A stretch of DNA of 42,612 bases from Flavisolibacter longurius. Lineage in GTDB: Bacteria > Bacteroidota > Bacteroidia > Chitinophagales > Chitinophagaceae. A program made the translations under genes and the position numbers. Where the stretch lies: positions 1 to 42,612 of the forward strand of contig JACJGO010000033.1 of the NCBI GenBank assembly GCA_014163555.1. The letters are read 5' to 3'. Below the pieces are notes generated by a model, which saw only the letters and a program-made list of their open reading frames with translations, was not told where the DNA came from and did not search any database. This document shows positions 7,460 to 15,933 of the stretch, in pieces (positions within the stretch are counted from its first letter, which is position 1; each line of letters starts with the position of its first letter).

Positions 7460-7851
7460 CTGCAAGCCTGTAAGCCGGATTCTGTCTTCGTTAGCTAGTC
7501 TACACTGAGCTTGTCGAAGTGCTATCATTTATCTGGGATAGCCATCGCTGACTACCTCTATCTGCCTACCCACTCCCGCCGTCCGTTTGCACGAAACCTG
7601 GACGGGCAGCCCAATAGGCGGGATATATTTGGCATTTCAGCACGCAAGGTTTACCCCGAACGGCTGTTACCAACCGCACCCGTAGGCTCTTACCCTACGT
7701 TTTCACCCTCACCTCATGCAGTGCATGATCGGCAGTTATTTTCTGTGGCACTTTCTGTTACCCCGGAAGGTACCCACCCGTTAGGTGGTGCGTTGCCCTG
7801 TGCTGTCCGGACTTTCCTTCCCGAAAAACGGAACGATAGCGCAGCTTGCAG
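7460..7851 (-). ncRNA. rnpB: RNase P RNA (class A)
   Basis: On the minus strand the segment starts with CTGCAAGC (7851-7844) and ends with GCTTGCAG (7467-7460), which pair perfectly as helix P1. Conserved regions are in order: AAGGAAAGTCCGGAC near 7810-7823, ACAGAAAGTGCCACAGAAAAT, GGTGAGGGTGAAAACGTAGG, GTAAGAGCCTAC, then CAGATAAATGAT and ACAGAATCCGGCTTAC near the 3' end. A run of T follows P1. The RNA is the catalytic subunit that removes 5' leaders from pre-tRNAs. The total of about 392 nt is typical. Between the CAGATAAATGAT block and the 3' conserved segment lies an extra 19-base element (7503-7521). Plus-strand frames here are shadows. Confidence 0.96.
7503..7521. repeat. Interspersed CACTGAGCTTGTCGAAGTG element inside rnpB
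   Basis: The plus strand reads CACTGAGCTTGTCGAAGTG, a quasi-palindrome with 4-base ends CACT/AGTG. From memory this word and its variants are common intergenic repeats in many bacteria. Here it sits within the RNase P RNA, near where an optional helix (P19) occurs in some bacteria. Confidence 0.5.
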
Positions 7852-7943
7852 TGGTGCAAATGTACGAAGCCATCGATGGTGTTTGTGTTAAGGAGATGAA
7901 ATAGAAAAGTGTTGTATCTTTTTATATTCAAATTGCATTGCTT

Positions 7944-8360
7944 ATGCCGGTTATGATTCACTATGCCTCTGTTGACGACTATATTGCTGCCCAACCCAAA
8001 GAGGCGCAGACAAAATTGAAACAAATGCGGCGGGCCATCAAAGCCGTTGTTCCCAAAGCCGAAGAAGTGATCAGTTATTGCATGCCTGCGTTTAAACAGG
8101 ACGGCATTGTGGTGTGGTATGCAGCGGCCAAAAAACATTTTGCACTGTACCCGAAAACAGCAGTTGTAAATGCATTTAAAAAAGAACTGGAACCTTATTC
8201 AATAGCCAAAGGCACGATCCGGTTTCCTGTCGATCAACCCCTGCCGCTGAATCTCATTCAGGACATTGTGCGGTTTCGTGTGGCGGAAAACAAAGAATTA
8301 GCCGCCGCAAAAACGACGGCAAAAGCTGTGGGCAAACGGAGCAAAAAAGCAAAGCCTTAA
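7944..8360 (+). CDS. DUF1801 (YdhG-like, frataxin-like fold) protein
   Basis: The 138-residue protein has the DUF1801/YdhG pattern: YASVDDYIAAQP at the start, the helix KLKQMRRAIKAVVPKAEEVISY, the motif CMPAFKQDGIVVWYAAAKKHFALYPK, and a C-terminal IRFPVDQPLP plus IVRFRVAENKEL helix. The lysine-rich tail (TTAKAVGKRSKKAKP) is a poly-basic extension. Members have been linked to intracellular iron handling in Bacillus, but the function is not settled. The frame opens with TTG at 7938; ATG 7944 is the natural start, with ATG 7953 possible. The stop overlaps the convergent DUF2027-Smr gene by 4 bases. Confidence 0.88.
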   Translation: MPVMIHYASVDDYIAAQPKEAQTKLKQMRRAIKAVVPKAEEVISYCMPAFKQDGIVVWYAAAKKHFALYPKTAVVNAFKKELEPYSIAKGTIRFPVDQPLPLNLIQDIVRFRVAENKELAAAKTTAKAVGKRSKKAKP

Positions 8361-9379
8361 GCCTTAAAATAGATCTCGGTGGCACCGTACCCAAAATTGG
8401 GATGGAATTGGTTCACGAATGATTTGACTTCTTTCCGGGTGCGAAGCAGCTCATGAATCTCATCCCGCAGTTTTCCACTTCCGATGCCATGAATTACGAT
8501 CAATTGCGGCTGGTAATTTGCCAGGGCCGCATCATACCATTTTTCAAACTCCTTTAGCTGCATGGTCAGAATCTCTCCGTTGGTGAGGTGTTTCCAACTA
8601 TCGGTGAGCTTTTCTATGTGCAGGTCTACCACCGTTCTTGCCGGCAGGATGTGCTGGCGGATGTCTTTCAGGCTATATACTTTGGAACCTTTCTGCACCG
8701 GCGTTTCTACAAAATCTTCATAAGGTTTATCCGGGTAAGCGGCGAACAATTTATACGTGAATGTGGCTTCACCTTTTTCCTTTAACTGCTCAATGCGGTC
8801 AAACAATTGTTTGGGTTTGAGCTTTACGGATGCTTCGTAATAATCCGCTTTTTTCTTATCGGTTTTCAGCAATGAAAATTCAAACACGAAAGCAGGACTA
8901 TCGTTCATGTCCTCAAAATCCACATCGTGCAGGTAGAAATCACTAAACGGCATGACTTCGCCGCGCAGGTCAAATTCGCCTTTGCCAAAAAACTGCAGGG
9001 TGTAAATAAAATTGTATGCAGTCTCTGTGCGGTTGATCAGGTGCACTTTCAGGTCAGTCACCACATCATCGCCAAATTCATCTGTCTGGAATTTGGGCAA
9101 AAATGAAAGCCAAACCCCATCGGCCACCCGTTTTTCCAGCGGCTTTGATTTGTTTTTTTCTTTGGGAAGGTCTTCAATGTATTTTTTCTTCGGTTCAGAA
9201 GGAAAAAGTTTCTTCTCCGTGAACCGTTTGAAGTACGGAAAGTCGATCTGGTCCATATAAGCGGGAAACTTAACGCCACGTACCTGTATCATCACCATCT
9301 TATCGTTGATGATCTCAATCACCTCGCCTTCTTCATTCGAATGCAACACAATTATCTTATCGCCAACCTGGTATTTCAT
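8357..9379 (-). CDS. DUF2027 and Smr domain protein
   Basis: The 340-residue protein has an N-terminal KOW/SH3-like part (MKYQVGDKIIVLHSNEEGEV), a central beta-rich DUF2027 region (about 85-240), and a C-terminal Smr domain. The Smr hallmarks are VVDLHIEKL near 255 and LIVIHGIGSGKLRDEIHELL near 300. Smr domains in MutS2 and related proteins are nucleases or nucleic-acid binders; the combination with DUF2027 is typical of Bacteroidota. The role is inferred to be nucleic-acid or ribosome quality control. The minus strand reads TAATTTTG only 4 bases before the ATG (plus 9384-9391), which would imply a leaderless mRNA if it is a real -7 element. Confidence 0.9.
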   Translation of the reverse strand: MKYQVGDKIIVLHSNEEGEVIEIINDKMVMIQVRGVKFPAYMDQIDFPYFKRFTEKKLFPSEPKKKYIEDLPKEKNKSKPLEKRVADGVWLSFLPKFQTDEFGDDVVTDLKVHLINRTETAYNFIYTLQFFGKGEFDLRGEVMPFSDFYLHDVDFEDMNDSPAFVFEFSLLKTDKKKADYYEASVKLKPKQLFDRIEQLKEKGEATFTYKLFAAYPDKPYEDFVETPVQKGSKVYSLKDIRQHILPARTVVDLHIEKLTDSWKHLTNGEILTMQLKEFEKWYDAALANYQPQLIVIHGIGSGKLRDEIHELLRTRKEVKSFVNQFHPNFGYGATEIYFKA

Positions 9380-9515
9380 GGAACAAAATTAACCACGGAA
9401 TTGTTGGATTTCTTAAGGATTAACAGGATGCTGAAGTATATCACACATCCAGCAATCCTTTTTGTTTCGAATGGACCTGGTTCTGCCAATCACAATTCTT
9501 TCGACAGAAACAGCC
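9380..9515. repeat. Intergenic spacer with palindromic repeat (GGATTAACAGGATG type)
   Basis: AAGGATTAACAGGATG (9415-9430) and CATCCAGCAATCCTT (9446-9460) form a stem with an internal loop. Similar GGATTAACAGGAT words recur between genes in many Bacteroidota (recall). It lies between the permease stop and the DUF2027-Smr start; no coding frame is supported. Confidence 0.45.
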
Positions 9516-11219
9516 TTACGAAACCTGCTTGCGCAAGTTGCTCTTGCGGTACCCGTACAGAAAATAAACCAGCAGGCCCACCGCCATCCAGCCAAAGAAC
9601 ACCAACCAGCTATTGGCAGGTATTTCCACCATCAGGTAAAGACAAAAAAGCACGCCCATGATGGGAATAAACGAAAACTTTTTTATGAATGTCAGCACTG
9701 CCAGAATGATGGCGGCTCCGACAAATAAGAGGAACAATACTTCCTGGTAGCCTTCATTGCCAAGGTTGGCAAATGCTTCCTGGATCCGGTTGTTGAAAGC
9801 GAAAATAAAACCCGCTACAATCAGTGGAATCGCAAACTGCCCGTTCCAGTATGGCAATGAAAACCTTCCCGGTTGCTTTTCAATACGGGGCAGCATGAGC
9901 ACACCGCCAGCCACCAGGGCAAAGGCAAACAAGGTACCAATACTGGTCAGATCCGTTACAATCACGTCTTCAATAAACAGGGCCGGAATGGCCACAAGAA
10001 AGCCTGTGACAATCGTTGCAAACGAAGGCGTCTGGTACCTGGGATGGATCTTCTGAAATTTTTTCGGCAGCAGGCCATCTCGGCTCATGCTCATCCAGAT
10101 GCGGGGTTGTCCCAACTGGAAAACAAGCAATACGGAAGTCGTAGCGATCACCGCACTCACCGAAACAATGGTTTCAATCCAGGGTGCTCTTTCGGCGAAC
10201 ACAAAAGCCAGCGGATCGTTCACATTCTCAAACCGAGAATAGTTTTCAATTCCGGTCAGCACAAGGGCAATCAGGATGTAAAGACCGGTACAGATCAGCA
10301 AGGAATAAATCATTGCCTTGGGCATATCCCGCTGTGGATTTTTACATTCTTCCGCCGTGGTGGAAATGGCATCGAATCCAATGTAAGCATAAAACACGGC
10401 CGATACGCCACGCAACACGCCTTCAAACCGGTTGGGCAAAAATGGTGTCCAGTTGTTGACATCCACAAAAAAAGCACCGGCCACAATCACAAAAATGATT
10501 ACCCCTATCTTGAACAAGACCATAGCATTGGCCGTTTTTTTACTTTCCTTGATACCGATATAGGCAATCCAGGTGATCAACACAACAATCAGAAAGGCTG
10601 GCAGATTAAAAAACACTTTGTAACCGGCAACAACCGGTGCATTGTTCCAGGCATTGATGGCAAACTGGTAATCCTGTATCGTGCGGCCTTCGGCAAAGGT
10701 ATTTGTGGCTACTGCCGATGTGGCTTCTTTGTAGGCATTGCTCGCAGTCATGGGATCGATCAGCATCCAATCGGGAAGATGAATGTTAAAGATGTTGACC
10801 AGCAGGTTATTGAAATAGCCGCTCCATGAGATGGCGACGACAATATTCCCGATCGCATATTCAAGAATAAGCGCCCAGCCAATGATCCAGGCTACGAGTT
10901 CGCCAAATGTTACGTAAGAATAGGTGTAAGCACTCCCTGACACGGGCACACGACTGGCAAATTCGGCATAACAAAGCGCCGAAAAGCCGCAGGCAATAGC
11001 TGTAATGACAAAAAGAATGGTAACACCGGGGCCGCCATTAAATGCCGCATTGCCGATAGTGGAAAAAATTCCGGCACCCACAACGGCCGCAATTCCCAAA
11101 AATGTAAGGTCCCGTACACTTAAAACTTTTCGCAGATTGCTGCTACCGTCTTTTTCTGCTTCGTGATAATCCTTCCTGATCTGATCTATCGATTTCTTCC
11201 GGAAAAGTTGATTTGCCAT
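9516..11219 (-). CDS. APC family amino-acid permease (cationic amino-acid transporter-like)
   Basis: The 567-residue integral membrane protein has 12 or more hydrophobic segments. After a 35-residue cytoplasmic N-terminus it shows LSVRDLTFLGIAAVVGAGIF, the APC substrate-binding GAGIF motif of helix 1, then SALCYAEFASRVPVSGSAYTY in helix 3. YAYIGFDAISTTAEECKNPQRDMP in the middle is typical of CAT/YfnA-type importers. The long loop near residues 140-190 is usual for this subgroup. It should import amino acids by proton or cation coupling; substrate preference cannot be read from sequence. The gene is divergent from the small membrane protein at 11394. Confidence 0.92.
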   Translation of the reverse strand: MANQLFRKKSIDQIRKDYHEAEKDGSSNLRKVLSVRDLTFLGIAAVVGAGIFSTIGNAAFNGGPGVTILFVITAIACGFSALCYAEFASRVPVSGSAYTYSYVTFGELVAWIIGWALILEYAIGNIVVAISWSGYFNNLLVNIFNIHLPDWMLIDPMTASNAYKEATSAVATNTFAEGRTIQDYQFAINAWNNAPVVAGYKVFFNLPAFLIVVLITWIAYIGIKESKKTANAMVLFKIGVIIFVIVAGAFFVDVNNWTPFLPNRFEGVLRGVSAVFYAYIGFDAISTTAEECKNPQRDMPKAMIYSLLICTGLYILIALVLTGIENYSRFENVNDPLAFVFAERAPWIETIVSVSAVIATTSVLLVFQLGQPRIWMSMSRDGLLPKKFQKIHPRYQTPSFATIVTGFLVAIPALFIEDVIVTDLTSIGTLFAFALVAGGVLMLPRIEKQPGRFSLPYWNGQFAIPLIVAGFIFAFNNRIQEAFANLGNEGYQEVLFLLFVGAAIILAVLTFIKKFSFIPIMGVLFCLYLMVEIPANSWLVFFGWMAVGLLVYFLYGYRKSNLRKQVS

Positions 11220-11393
11220 TCACCATTGTTTTCAGCGGTTAAAATAGAGAAAAAACAGGTTGAACACCGAAAAGCAAAAAAAGAATATGGCAACCGTTTG
11301 TTTTTAACCTGATAAAAATCAGGGATTGCCTTTATGCGCATCATAGAAAACCCTTTTTCAGCGGGCCATCTTTGTATCACTAAATCGAAAAAA

Positions 11394-11747
11394 ATGCAAA
11401 CAACACTGAATCAAACCCTCAACACAACCTATACCGGAAATTTGTCGAACGTTTCTTTGTGGTCTCGTTTTATGACGTATTGTAAAGGCCAGGAAGAGAA
11501 CCGTCTGATGTGGGTAGGCCTTGCCCTGGCTATTCACGGTTGTGCATTGACACCTATTACCGTAATGGCAACTTTGTTTGCCGGACCGAACTTCTTTTTG
11601 TTTATGACCGCTATGGTCGCTATGGGCATTGCTCTTGTTACCAATCTTGCGGCCATGCCAACAAAAATCACGATTCCAGCCTTTGTGCTTAGTGTGATCA
11701 TGGATATTGTCGTTCTTATTTCATGTGTGGTTTTGGCAGTATCCTAA
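11394..11747 (+). CDS. Small membrane protein of unknown function (117 aa)
   Basis: From ATG 11394 the protein has 117 residues: a polar N-terminus (MQTTLNQTLNTTYTGNLSNV), the segment WSRFMTYCKGQEENRL, and then three hydrophobic segments (about 40-60, 62-82 and 93-115). I do not recognise the family beyond a small multi-pass inner-membrane protein. A longer frame from 11334 exists, but its extra 20 residues are not protein-like and MQTTLN follows an A-rich stretch suitable for initiation. A good terminator follows at 11783. Confidence 0.8.
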   Translation: MQTTLNQTLNTTYTGNLSNVSLWSRFMTYCKGQEENRLMWVGLALAIHGCALTPITVMATLFAGPNFFLFMTAMVAMGIALVTNLAAMPTKITIPAFVLSVIMDIVVLISCVVLAVS

Positions 11748-11782
11748 TGGATGCACGCTGTCAGGCGACAGTGGTAAAACAT

Positions 11783-11814
11783 AATCCCGGCTCAGGTGGC
11801 CGGGATTGTTTTTT
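11783..11814 (+). terminator. Intrinsic terminator after the small membrane protein gene
   Basis: AATCCCGGC (11783-11791) and GCCGGGATT (11799-11807) form a 9-base stem with a 7-base loop, followed by GTTTTTT. It separates this gene from the convergent polyprenyl synthase gene. Confidence 0.88.
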
Positions 11815-11822
11815 GTATCTTA

Positions 11823-12788
11823 TTAATGTTGTCGCTGGATTAAAAAAGTGGCTAATTCTTTCAGCGGCTCTTTACGTTTTGATATCACTGCCACATCATC
11901 CAAATGTTTGAGGGCTTCGGAAAGATAGGATTCTTTCAGGCGTTCGGCCCAAACATCTACCTTGCAATCCCTGTAAATATTCAGCACATTCTCCACTTTA
12001 TCCGGACCGTTTTCCTGTAGTAATTGCAGCATTCTTTCTTTGTGCGATGGTGTTGCCGTTTCCAAGGCATGAATCAGCAAAAAGGTTTTTTTATTGGCCT
12101 TGATATCGCCGCCAATTTGTTTTCCGAATTTACTGGCATCGCCAAAGGCATCCAGGTAATCGTCCTGTACCTGGAAAGCCAGTCCCAACTTACGGCCAAA
12201 TTCATAAATCAGGTTTTGGTTACGTTCCAGAGCTCCACCCAGGATGGCTCCCATCTGCAGGCTGGCCGCCAGCAATACAGAGGTTTTCAGGCTGATCATG
12301 TTTTCGTAACGGGGAAAATCAACACCTTCCTTTTTTTCAAAATCCATATCCAGTTGCTGGCCCTCGCATACTTCCCGTGCCGTGCGGTTGAACAACTGGA
12401 TAATACGACGCATCGATGTAAGGGAAACCTTATTCAGGTAATCATATGCTGCTACCAGCATCACATCGCCTGCCAGGAGCGCCGTGCTTTCGCCGTATTT
12501 CTCATGCACCGTTTGCATGCCCCTACGCAGCGGTGCCTTGTCCATAATGTCGTCGTGAACAAGGGTGAAGTTGTGAAAAAGCTCAATAGCATTGGCAACA
12601 TTCCAGGCATCTTCTGAGATGTCATTAAAAAGTTCGCAGCCCATCAGGCACAACACGGGACGAACCCGTTTGCCGCCCAATTTCAAAAAATAGGCATTCG
12701 GCTCGTATAAAGAGGCAGGTTCTTCGGGAAAATGTGAAATATTGAATTTCTCATTAAACAGTTTCGACAGTTCTTCAAATGTGTTCAT
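11823..12788 (-). CDS. Polyprenyl (isoprenoid) diphosphate synthase
   Basis: The 321-residue protein is a trans-prenyltransferase. Both aspartate-rich motifs are intact: DDIMD (79-83) followed by RRG, and QDDYLD (208-213). GGKRVRPVL (38-46) is the diphosphate-binding segment. These enzymes condense IPP with allylic diphosphates to give C15-C40 products. The Phe five residues before the first motif (F74) suggests a medium-chain product such as FPP or GGPP, but chain length needs assay. Its ATG shares one base with the RNase R stop (TAATG), indicating translational coupling in the FCL-lpxK-rnr-synthase run. Confidence 0.93.
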   Translation of the reverse strand: MNTFEELSKLFNEKFNISHFPEEPASLYEPNAYFLKLGGKRVRPVLCLMGCELFNDISEDAWNVANAIELFHNFTLVHDDIMDKAPLRRGMQTVHEKYGESTALLAGDVMLVAAYDYLNKVSLTSMRRIIQLFNRTAREVCEGQQLDMDFEKKEGVDFPRYENMISLKTSVLLAASLQMGAILGGALERNQNLIYEFGRKLGLAFQVQDDYLDAFGDASKFGKQIGGDIKANKKTFLLIHALETATPSHKERMLQLLQENGPDKVENVLNIYRDCKVDVWAERLKESYLSEALKHLDDVAVISKRKEPLKELATFLIQRQH

Positions 12789-14857
12789 TACTCTTCCTGC
12801 TTTTTCTTTTTACGTTTTGGTTTCTGTTTACTTTTTTCTGTAGGGTGCTTTTGCACTTCCTGACCGTCGTCGCCGTCTTCCAGCGTGGCTGTCAGCACCC
12901 ATTCATAATCCAGTTGGCGCTTATCGAGGTTAGCAGAGATAACTTTGATCCGCACCCGGTCGCCCATGCGGAAGCGCCTTCCGCTGCGCATGCCCACCAG
13001 GCTGTAATCTCCTTCAATCAGGCGAAACTCATCGTACTCCGCCAGCGAGGTTATGCTAACCATGCCTTCGCATTTGTGTTCTATTGTTTCCACCCAAAAC
13101 CCAAAGGCAGCTACGCCGCTGATCACACCTTCAAACTCTTCGCCGATAAAGTCACGCATGTACTCTACCTGCTTGTATTTATTAGCCGCCCGTTCGGCTT
13201 CCATGGCCGCCCGTTCCCGTTCGCTGGCGTGCTTGCACTTTTGCTCCATTTTTTTATCGGGCTTCACTTTATTCTTCAACACCCCTTCCAGCACCCTGTG
13301 TACAAGTATATCAGGATAGCGACGAATGGGTGATGTAAAATGACAGTAATTTTCAAAGCCCAAACCATAGTGGCCAATGTTTTCGGTGGTATAGGCCGCT
13401 TTTGCCATGGTGCGAATGCCCAACGATTCCAGGACATGCTGTTCCGGTTTGCCGGCAACATCTTTCAGCATTTGATTGAACGATTCGGCAACCAATTCTG
13501 GCGAGGTGGTGTCGAACTTATGGCCAAATTTGCGGGCGAAGGCAATAAAAGGAAGAAGCTTTTCTTCCGTTGGCAGATCGTGCACACGATACGGAAAGGG
13601 AAGCGGTTTTTTGTTGACTTCAATCTTGGAAATATGCTGCGCCACATAACGGTTGGCCAGAAGCATAAACTCTTCGATCAACTGGTGCGATTCCTTGCTT
13701 TCCTTCACAACAATTCCAATCGGCTTTCCTTTTTCATCCAGCTTAAAACGAACTTCCGTGCTGGAAAAATTAATGGCACCGGCATCAAACCGTTTCTTAC
13801 GCAATCGGCGGGCAATGGCATTAAGCAACAGAATTTCATCGGAATATATGCCTGTTTCTTTTTCAATGATCTCCTGCACTTCCTCATAGGTAAAGCGGTG
13901 GTTGGAATGAATAACCGTCCGGCCCAGCCAGTAATTTTTTACAGTTCCCTTTGGTGTCATTTCAAAAACAGCCGAAAAGGTCAGTTTGTCTTCTTTTGGA
14001 CGCAAGGAGCAAAGCACATTGGAAATATGTTCGGGAAGCATCGGGTTCACCCTGTCAGGGAGATAAACCGACGTTGCTTTTTTGTAGGCAAATTCATCCA
14101 GCGCCGTTTCCGCTTCCACGTAGTGACTTACATCAGCAATGTGTACGCCAATTTCAAGGTTGCCGTTCTTCAGCACTTTTATTGAAAGAGCATCGTCAAA
14201 ATCTTTGGCATCAACGGGATCGATAGTGAAGGTGAGCACCTCGCGAAAATCGCGGCGGTTTTTGATTTCGTCTTCCGGAATGGCATCCGGAATGCGGGCC
14301 GCTTCTTCCATTACATCATCGGGAAATTCGATTGGAAAACCAGCTTCCAGCAGGATTTCCTTCATCGCAATATCATTCACGTTCTCCGCATCAAGGATAC
14401 TAACGACTTCGCCTATGGGCCGCTTGCCGCCTTCCATGTCCCAGCCCTTTACTTTTACCACAACCCTATCGCCTTCTTTGGCGCCATTGAATGAACGTTC
14501 CGGCACATAAATGTCCGGTGTACGCTTGTCGTTTTCATTCACAAAAAAGGCAAACCCCTTGTTCATTTCCAGATGGCCGATAAATTCGGATTGCTTGCGC
14601 TCCACCACATTGGTAATGACGCCCTGTTTGCGTTTTCCGCCGCGTTCTTCCTTCAGGCGCACCTGTACTTTATCGCCATGCATGGCGGTATTGAAATCCG
14701 AAGGCCGGATCAGGATATCGGTCTCCTCTCCTTCCACGATCACAAAGCCCATTCCCGACCGTGTTATTTCCAGTTTGCCCTGCAGATCATGTGGTCTGCT
14801 CTCTCCTCCCTTTTTCTTTCCTGATTTTTCTTTGTGCTTAGCATGTTTTCGTCCCAT
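12788..14857 (-). CDS. rnr: Ribonuclease R
   Basis: The 689-residue protein is a 3'-5' exoribonuclease of the RNB family. It has a basic N-terminal tail (KHAKHKEKSGKKKGG), two OB/cold-shock domains (about 25-150), and the RNB catalytic core with TIDPVDAKDFDDALS (211-225), whose four aspartates D213, D219, D221 and D222 bind the metal ions. An S1 domain (about 590-670) and a second Lys-rich tail (KQKPKRKKKKQEE) follow. It degrades structured RNA, including rRNA fragments. The usual long N-terminal helix-turn-helix of the E. coli enzyme is absent, as in other short RNase R/VacB proteins. The gene starts 2 bases after lpxK and overlaps the polyprenyl synthase start. Confidence 0.96.
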   Translation of the reverse strand: MGRKHAKHKEKSGKKKGGESRPHDLQGKLEITRSGMGFVIVEGEETDILIRPSDFNTAMHGDKVQVRLKEERGGKRKQGVITNVVERKQSEFIGHLEMNKGFAFFVNENDKRTPDIYVPERSFNGAKEGDRVVVKVKGWDMEGGKRPIGEVVSILDAENVNDIAMKEILLEAGFPIEFPDDVMEEAARIPDAIPEDEIKNRRDFREVLTFTIDPVDAKDFDDALSIKVLKNGNLEIGVHIADVSHYVEAETALDEFAYKKATSVYLPDRVNPMLPEHISNVLCSLRPKEDKLTFSAVFEMTPKGTVKNYWLGRTVIHSNHRFTYEEVQEIIEKETGIYSDEILLLNAIARRLRKKRFDAGAINFSSTEVRFKLDEKGKPIGIVVKESKESHQLIEEFMLLANRYVAQHISKIEVNKKPLPFPYRVHDLPTEEKLLPFIAFARKFGHKFDTTSPELVAESFNQMLKDVAGKPEQHVLESLGIRTMAKAAYTTENIGHYGLGFENYCHFTSPIRRYPDILVHRVLEGVLKNKVKPDKKMEQKCKHASERERAAMEAERAANKYKQVEYMRDFIGEEFEGVISGVAAFGFWVETIEHKCEGMVSITSLAEYDEFRLIEGDYSLVGMRSGRRFRMGDRVRIKVISANLDKRQLDYEWVLTATLEDGDDGQEVQKHPTEKSKQKPKRKKKKQEE

Positions 14858-14859
14858 GG

Positions 14860-15933
14860 TTAAGAAGGATTTTTGAAGTTTTCCACAAACCTTGTTACTC
14901 TCTTTAAAAATAGTTGTTCTTCGTTAAATAAAAATTTGTGCTCGATGGGAATCACATAAAACGGCATGCCATCAATTTCAGCACTGAACTTCAGCAAGCG
15001 CATGGCATCCTTTTCAGTGGTCAGAATAAGTTTTTTTTCGGCATCAATGCCTTCATACCGCTTTTTGATATCACGCCAATCATCAATGGAAAATATATGA
15101 TGATCGTTGTATTCCATCATGAAATAGGTGGGAATCCGTTCTTCGAGGTAAGCTTTTAACGGTTTTGGATTGGCGATGCCTGTCACCAGCAATATTTCCG
15201 TTTCATTATCGATGGCAACCATATTCCGCGAGGTGATATGATAGGGAGAACCGTAGGCAATGGTTGTAAAATAAACCCGTTGACCTTTCACCGGATCAAT
15301 TTCGCGGATGATGCTTTCTTTTTCTTCTTCCGAAAGGTTTGCCGGGCACTTCGTTACGACAATGATTTCGGCCCGCTGGTAAGAACTTCGTGCATCCCGA
15401 AGGTCGCCGGTGGGTAAATAAAAATCACGGGTGAACAGGTTGCCGTAATCAGTCAGCAAAATATTAAAGCCGGCCTGCACCGCCCTGTGCTGAAAAGCAT
15501 CGTCTAAAATAATGACTTCAGTTTCGGGCCGGTCGTGCAGCAATTGCGGAATGGCCACCAGTCTTTCCTCCCCGATAGCGATAGGAACATCCGGAAATTT
15601 TTTATAAAACTGCATGGGCTCGTCGCCGATTTCAATGGCGGTTGTCCCTTCGCTGGCCAGGGCATATCCTTTTGTTTTGCGCCGGTAGCCGCGGCTCAGT
15701 GTGGCCACTTTGTACTGGCCTTTCAGGTGCATTACCAGAAATTCCACCATCGGTGATTTACCGGTGCCGCCAACGGAAAGATTTCCCACACCAATCAGGG
15801 GTAAACCAAAAGACGCAGATTTTAAAATTTGCTTATCGTAAAGCCAGTTTCGGATAACAATGATAAACCCAAAAAGCAAGGCAAACGGAAGTAATAAAAT
15901 GCGGAATGACTTGAGAAACCAATTAGAAAACAT
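14860..15933 (-). CDS. lpxK: Tetraacyldisaccharide 4'-kinase (LpxK)
   Basis: The 357-residue protein has an N-terminal membrane-associated helix (residues 10-30) and the Walker-type P-loop GVGNLSVGGTGKSP (48-61). SRGYRRKTKGYAL and the VIILDDAFQHR motif are also characteristic of LpxK. It phosphorylates the 4' position of the lipid A precursor disaccharide at the inner membrane, so the organism makes lipid A. Its start overlaps the end of the formyl-THF cyclo-ligase gene by 11 bases and its stop is 2 bases before RNase R, giving a compact co-transcribed run. Confidence 0.96.
   Translation of the reverse strand: MFSNWFLKSFRILLLPFALLFGFIIVIRNWLYDKQILKSASFGLPLIGVGNLSVGGTGKSPMVEFLVMHLKGQYKVATLSRGYRRKTKGYALASEGTTAIEIGDEPMQFYKKFPDVPIAIGEERLVAIPQLLHDRPETEVIILDDAFQHRAVQAGFNILLTDYGNLFTRDFYLPTGDLRDARSSYQRAEIIVVTKCPANLSEEEKESIIREIDPVKGQRVYFTTIAYGSPYHITSRNMVAIDNETEILLVTGIANPKPLKAYLEERIPTYFMMEYNDHHIFSIDDWRDIKKRYEGIDAEKKLILTTEKDAMRLLKFSAEIDGMPFYVIPIEHKFLFNEEQLFLKRVTRFVENFKNPS

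Noticed and set aside
7511-7891. 126-codon frame on the plus strand
   Set aside because: It is antisense to the RNase P RNA and reflects the GC-rich structured RNA gene.
9873-10829. 318-codon plus-strand frame antisense to the permease
   Set aside because: Very rich in His, Gln and Gly without any hydrophobic core; mirror of transmembrane coding sequence with family motifs on the other strand.
13340-14185. 281-codon plus-strand frame
   Set aside because: Antisense to the RNase R catalytic core, which has intact motifs; no protein-like pattern.
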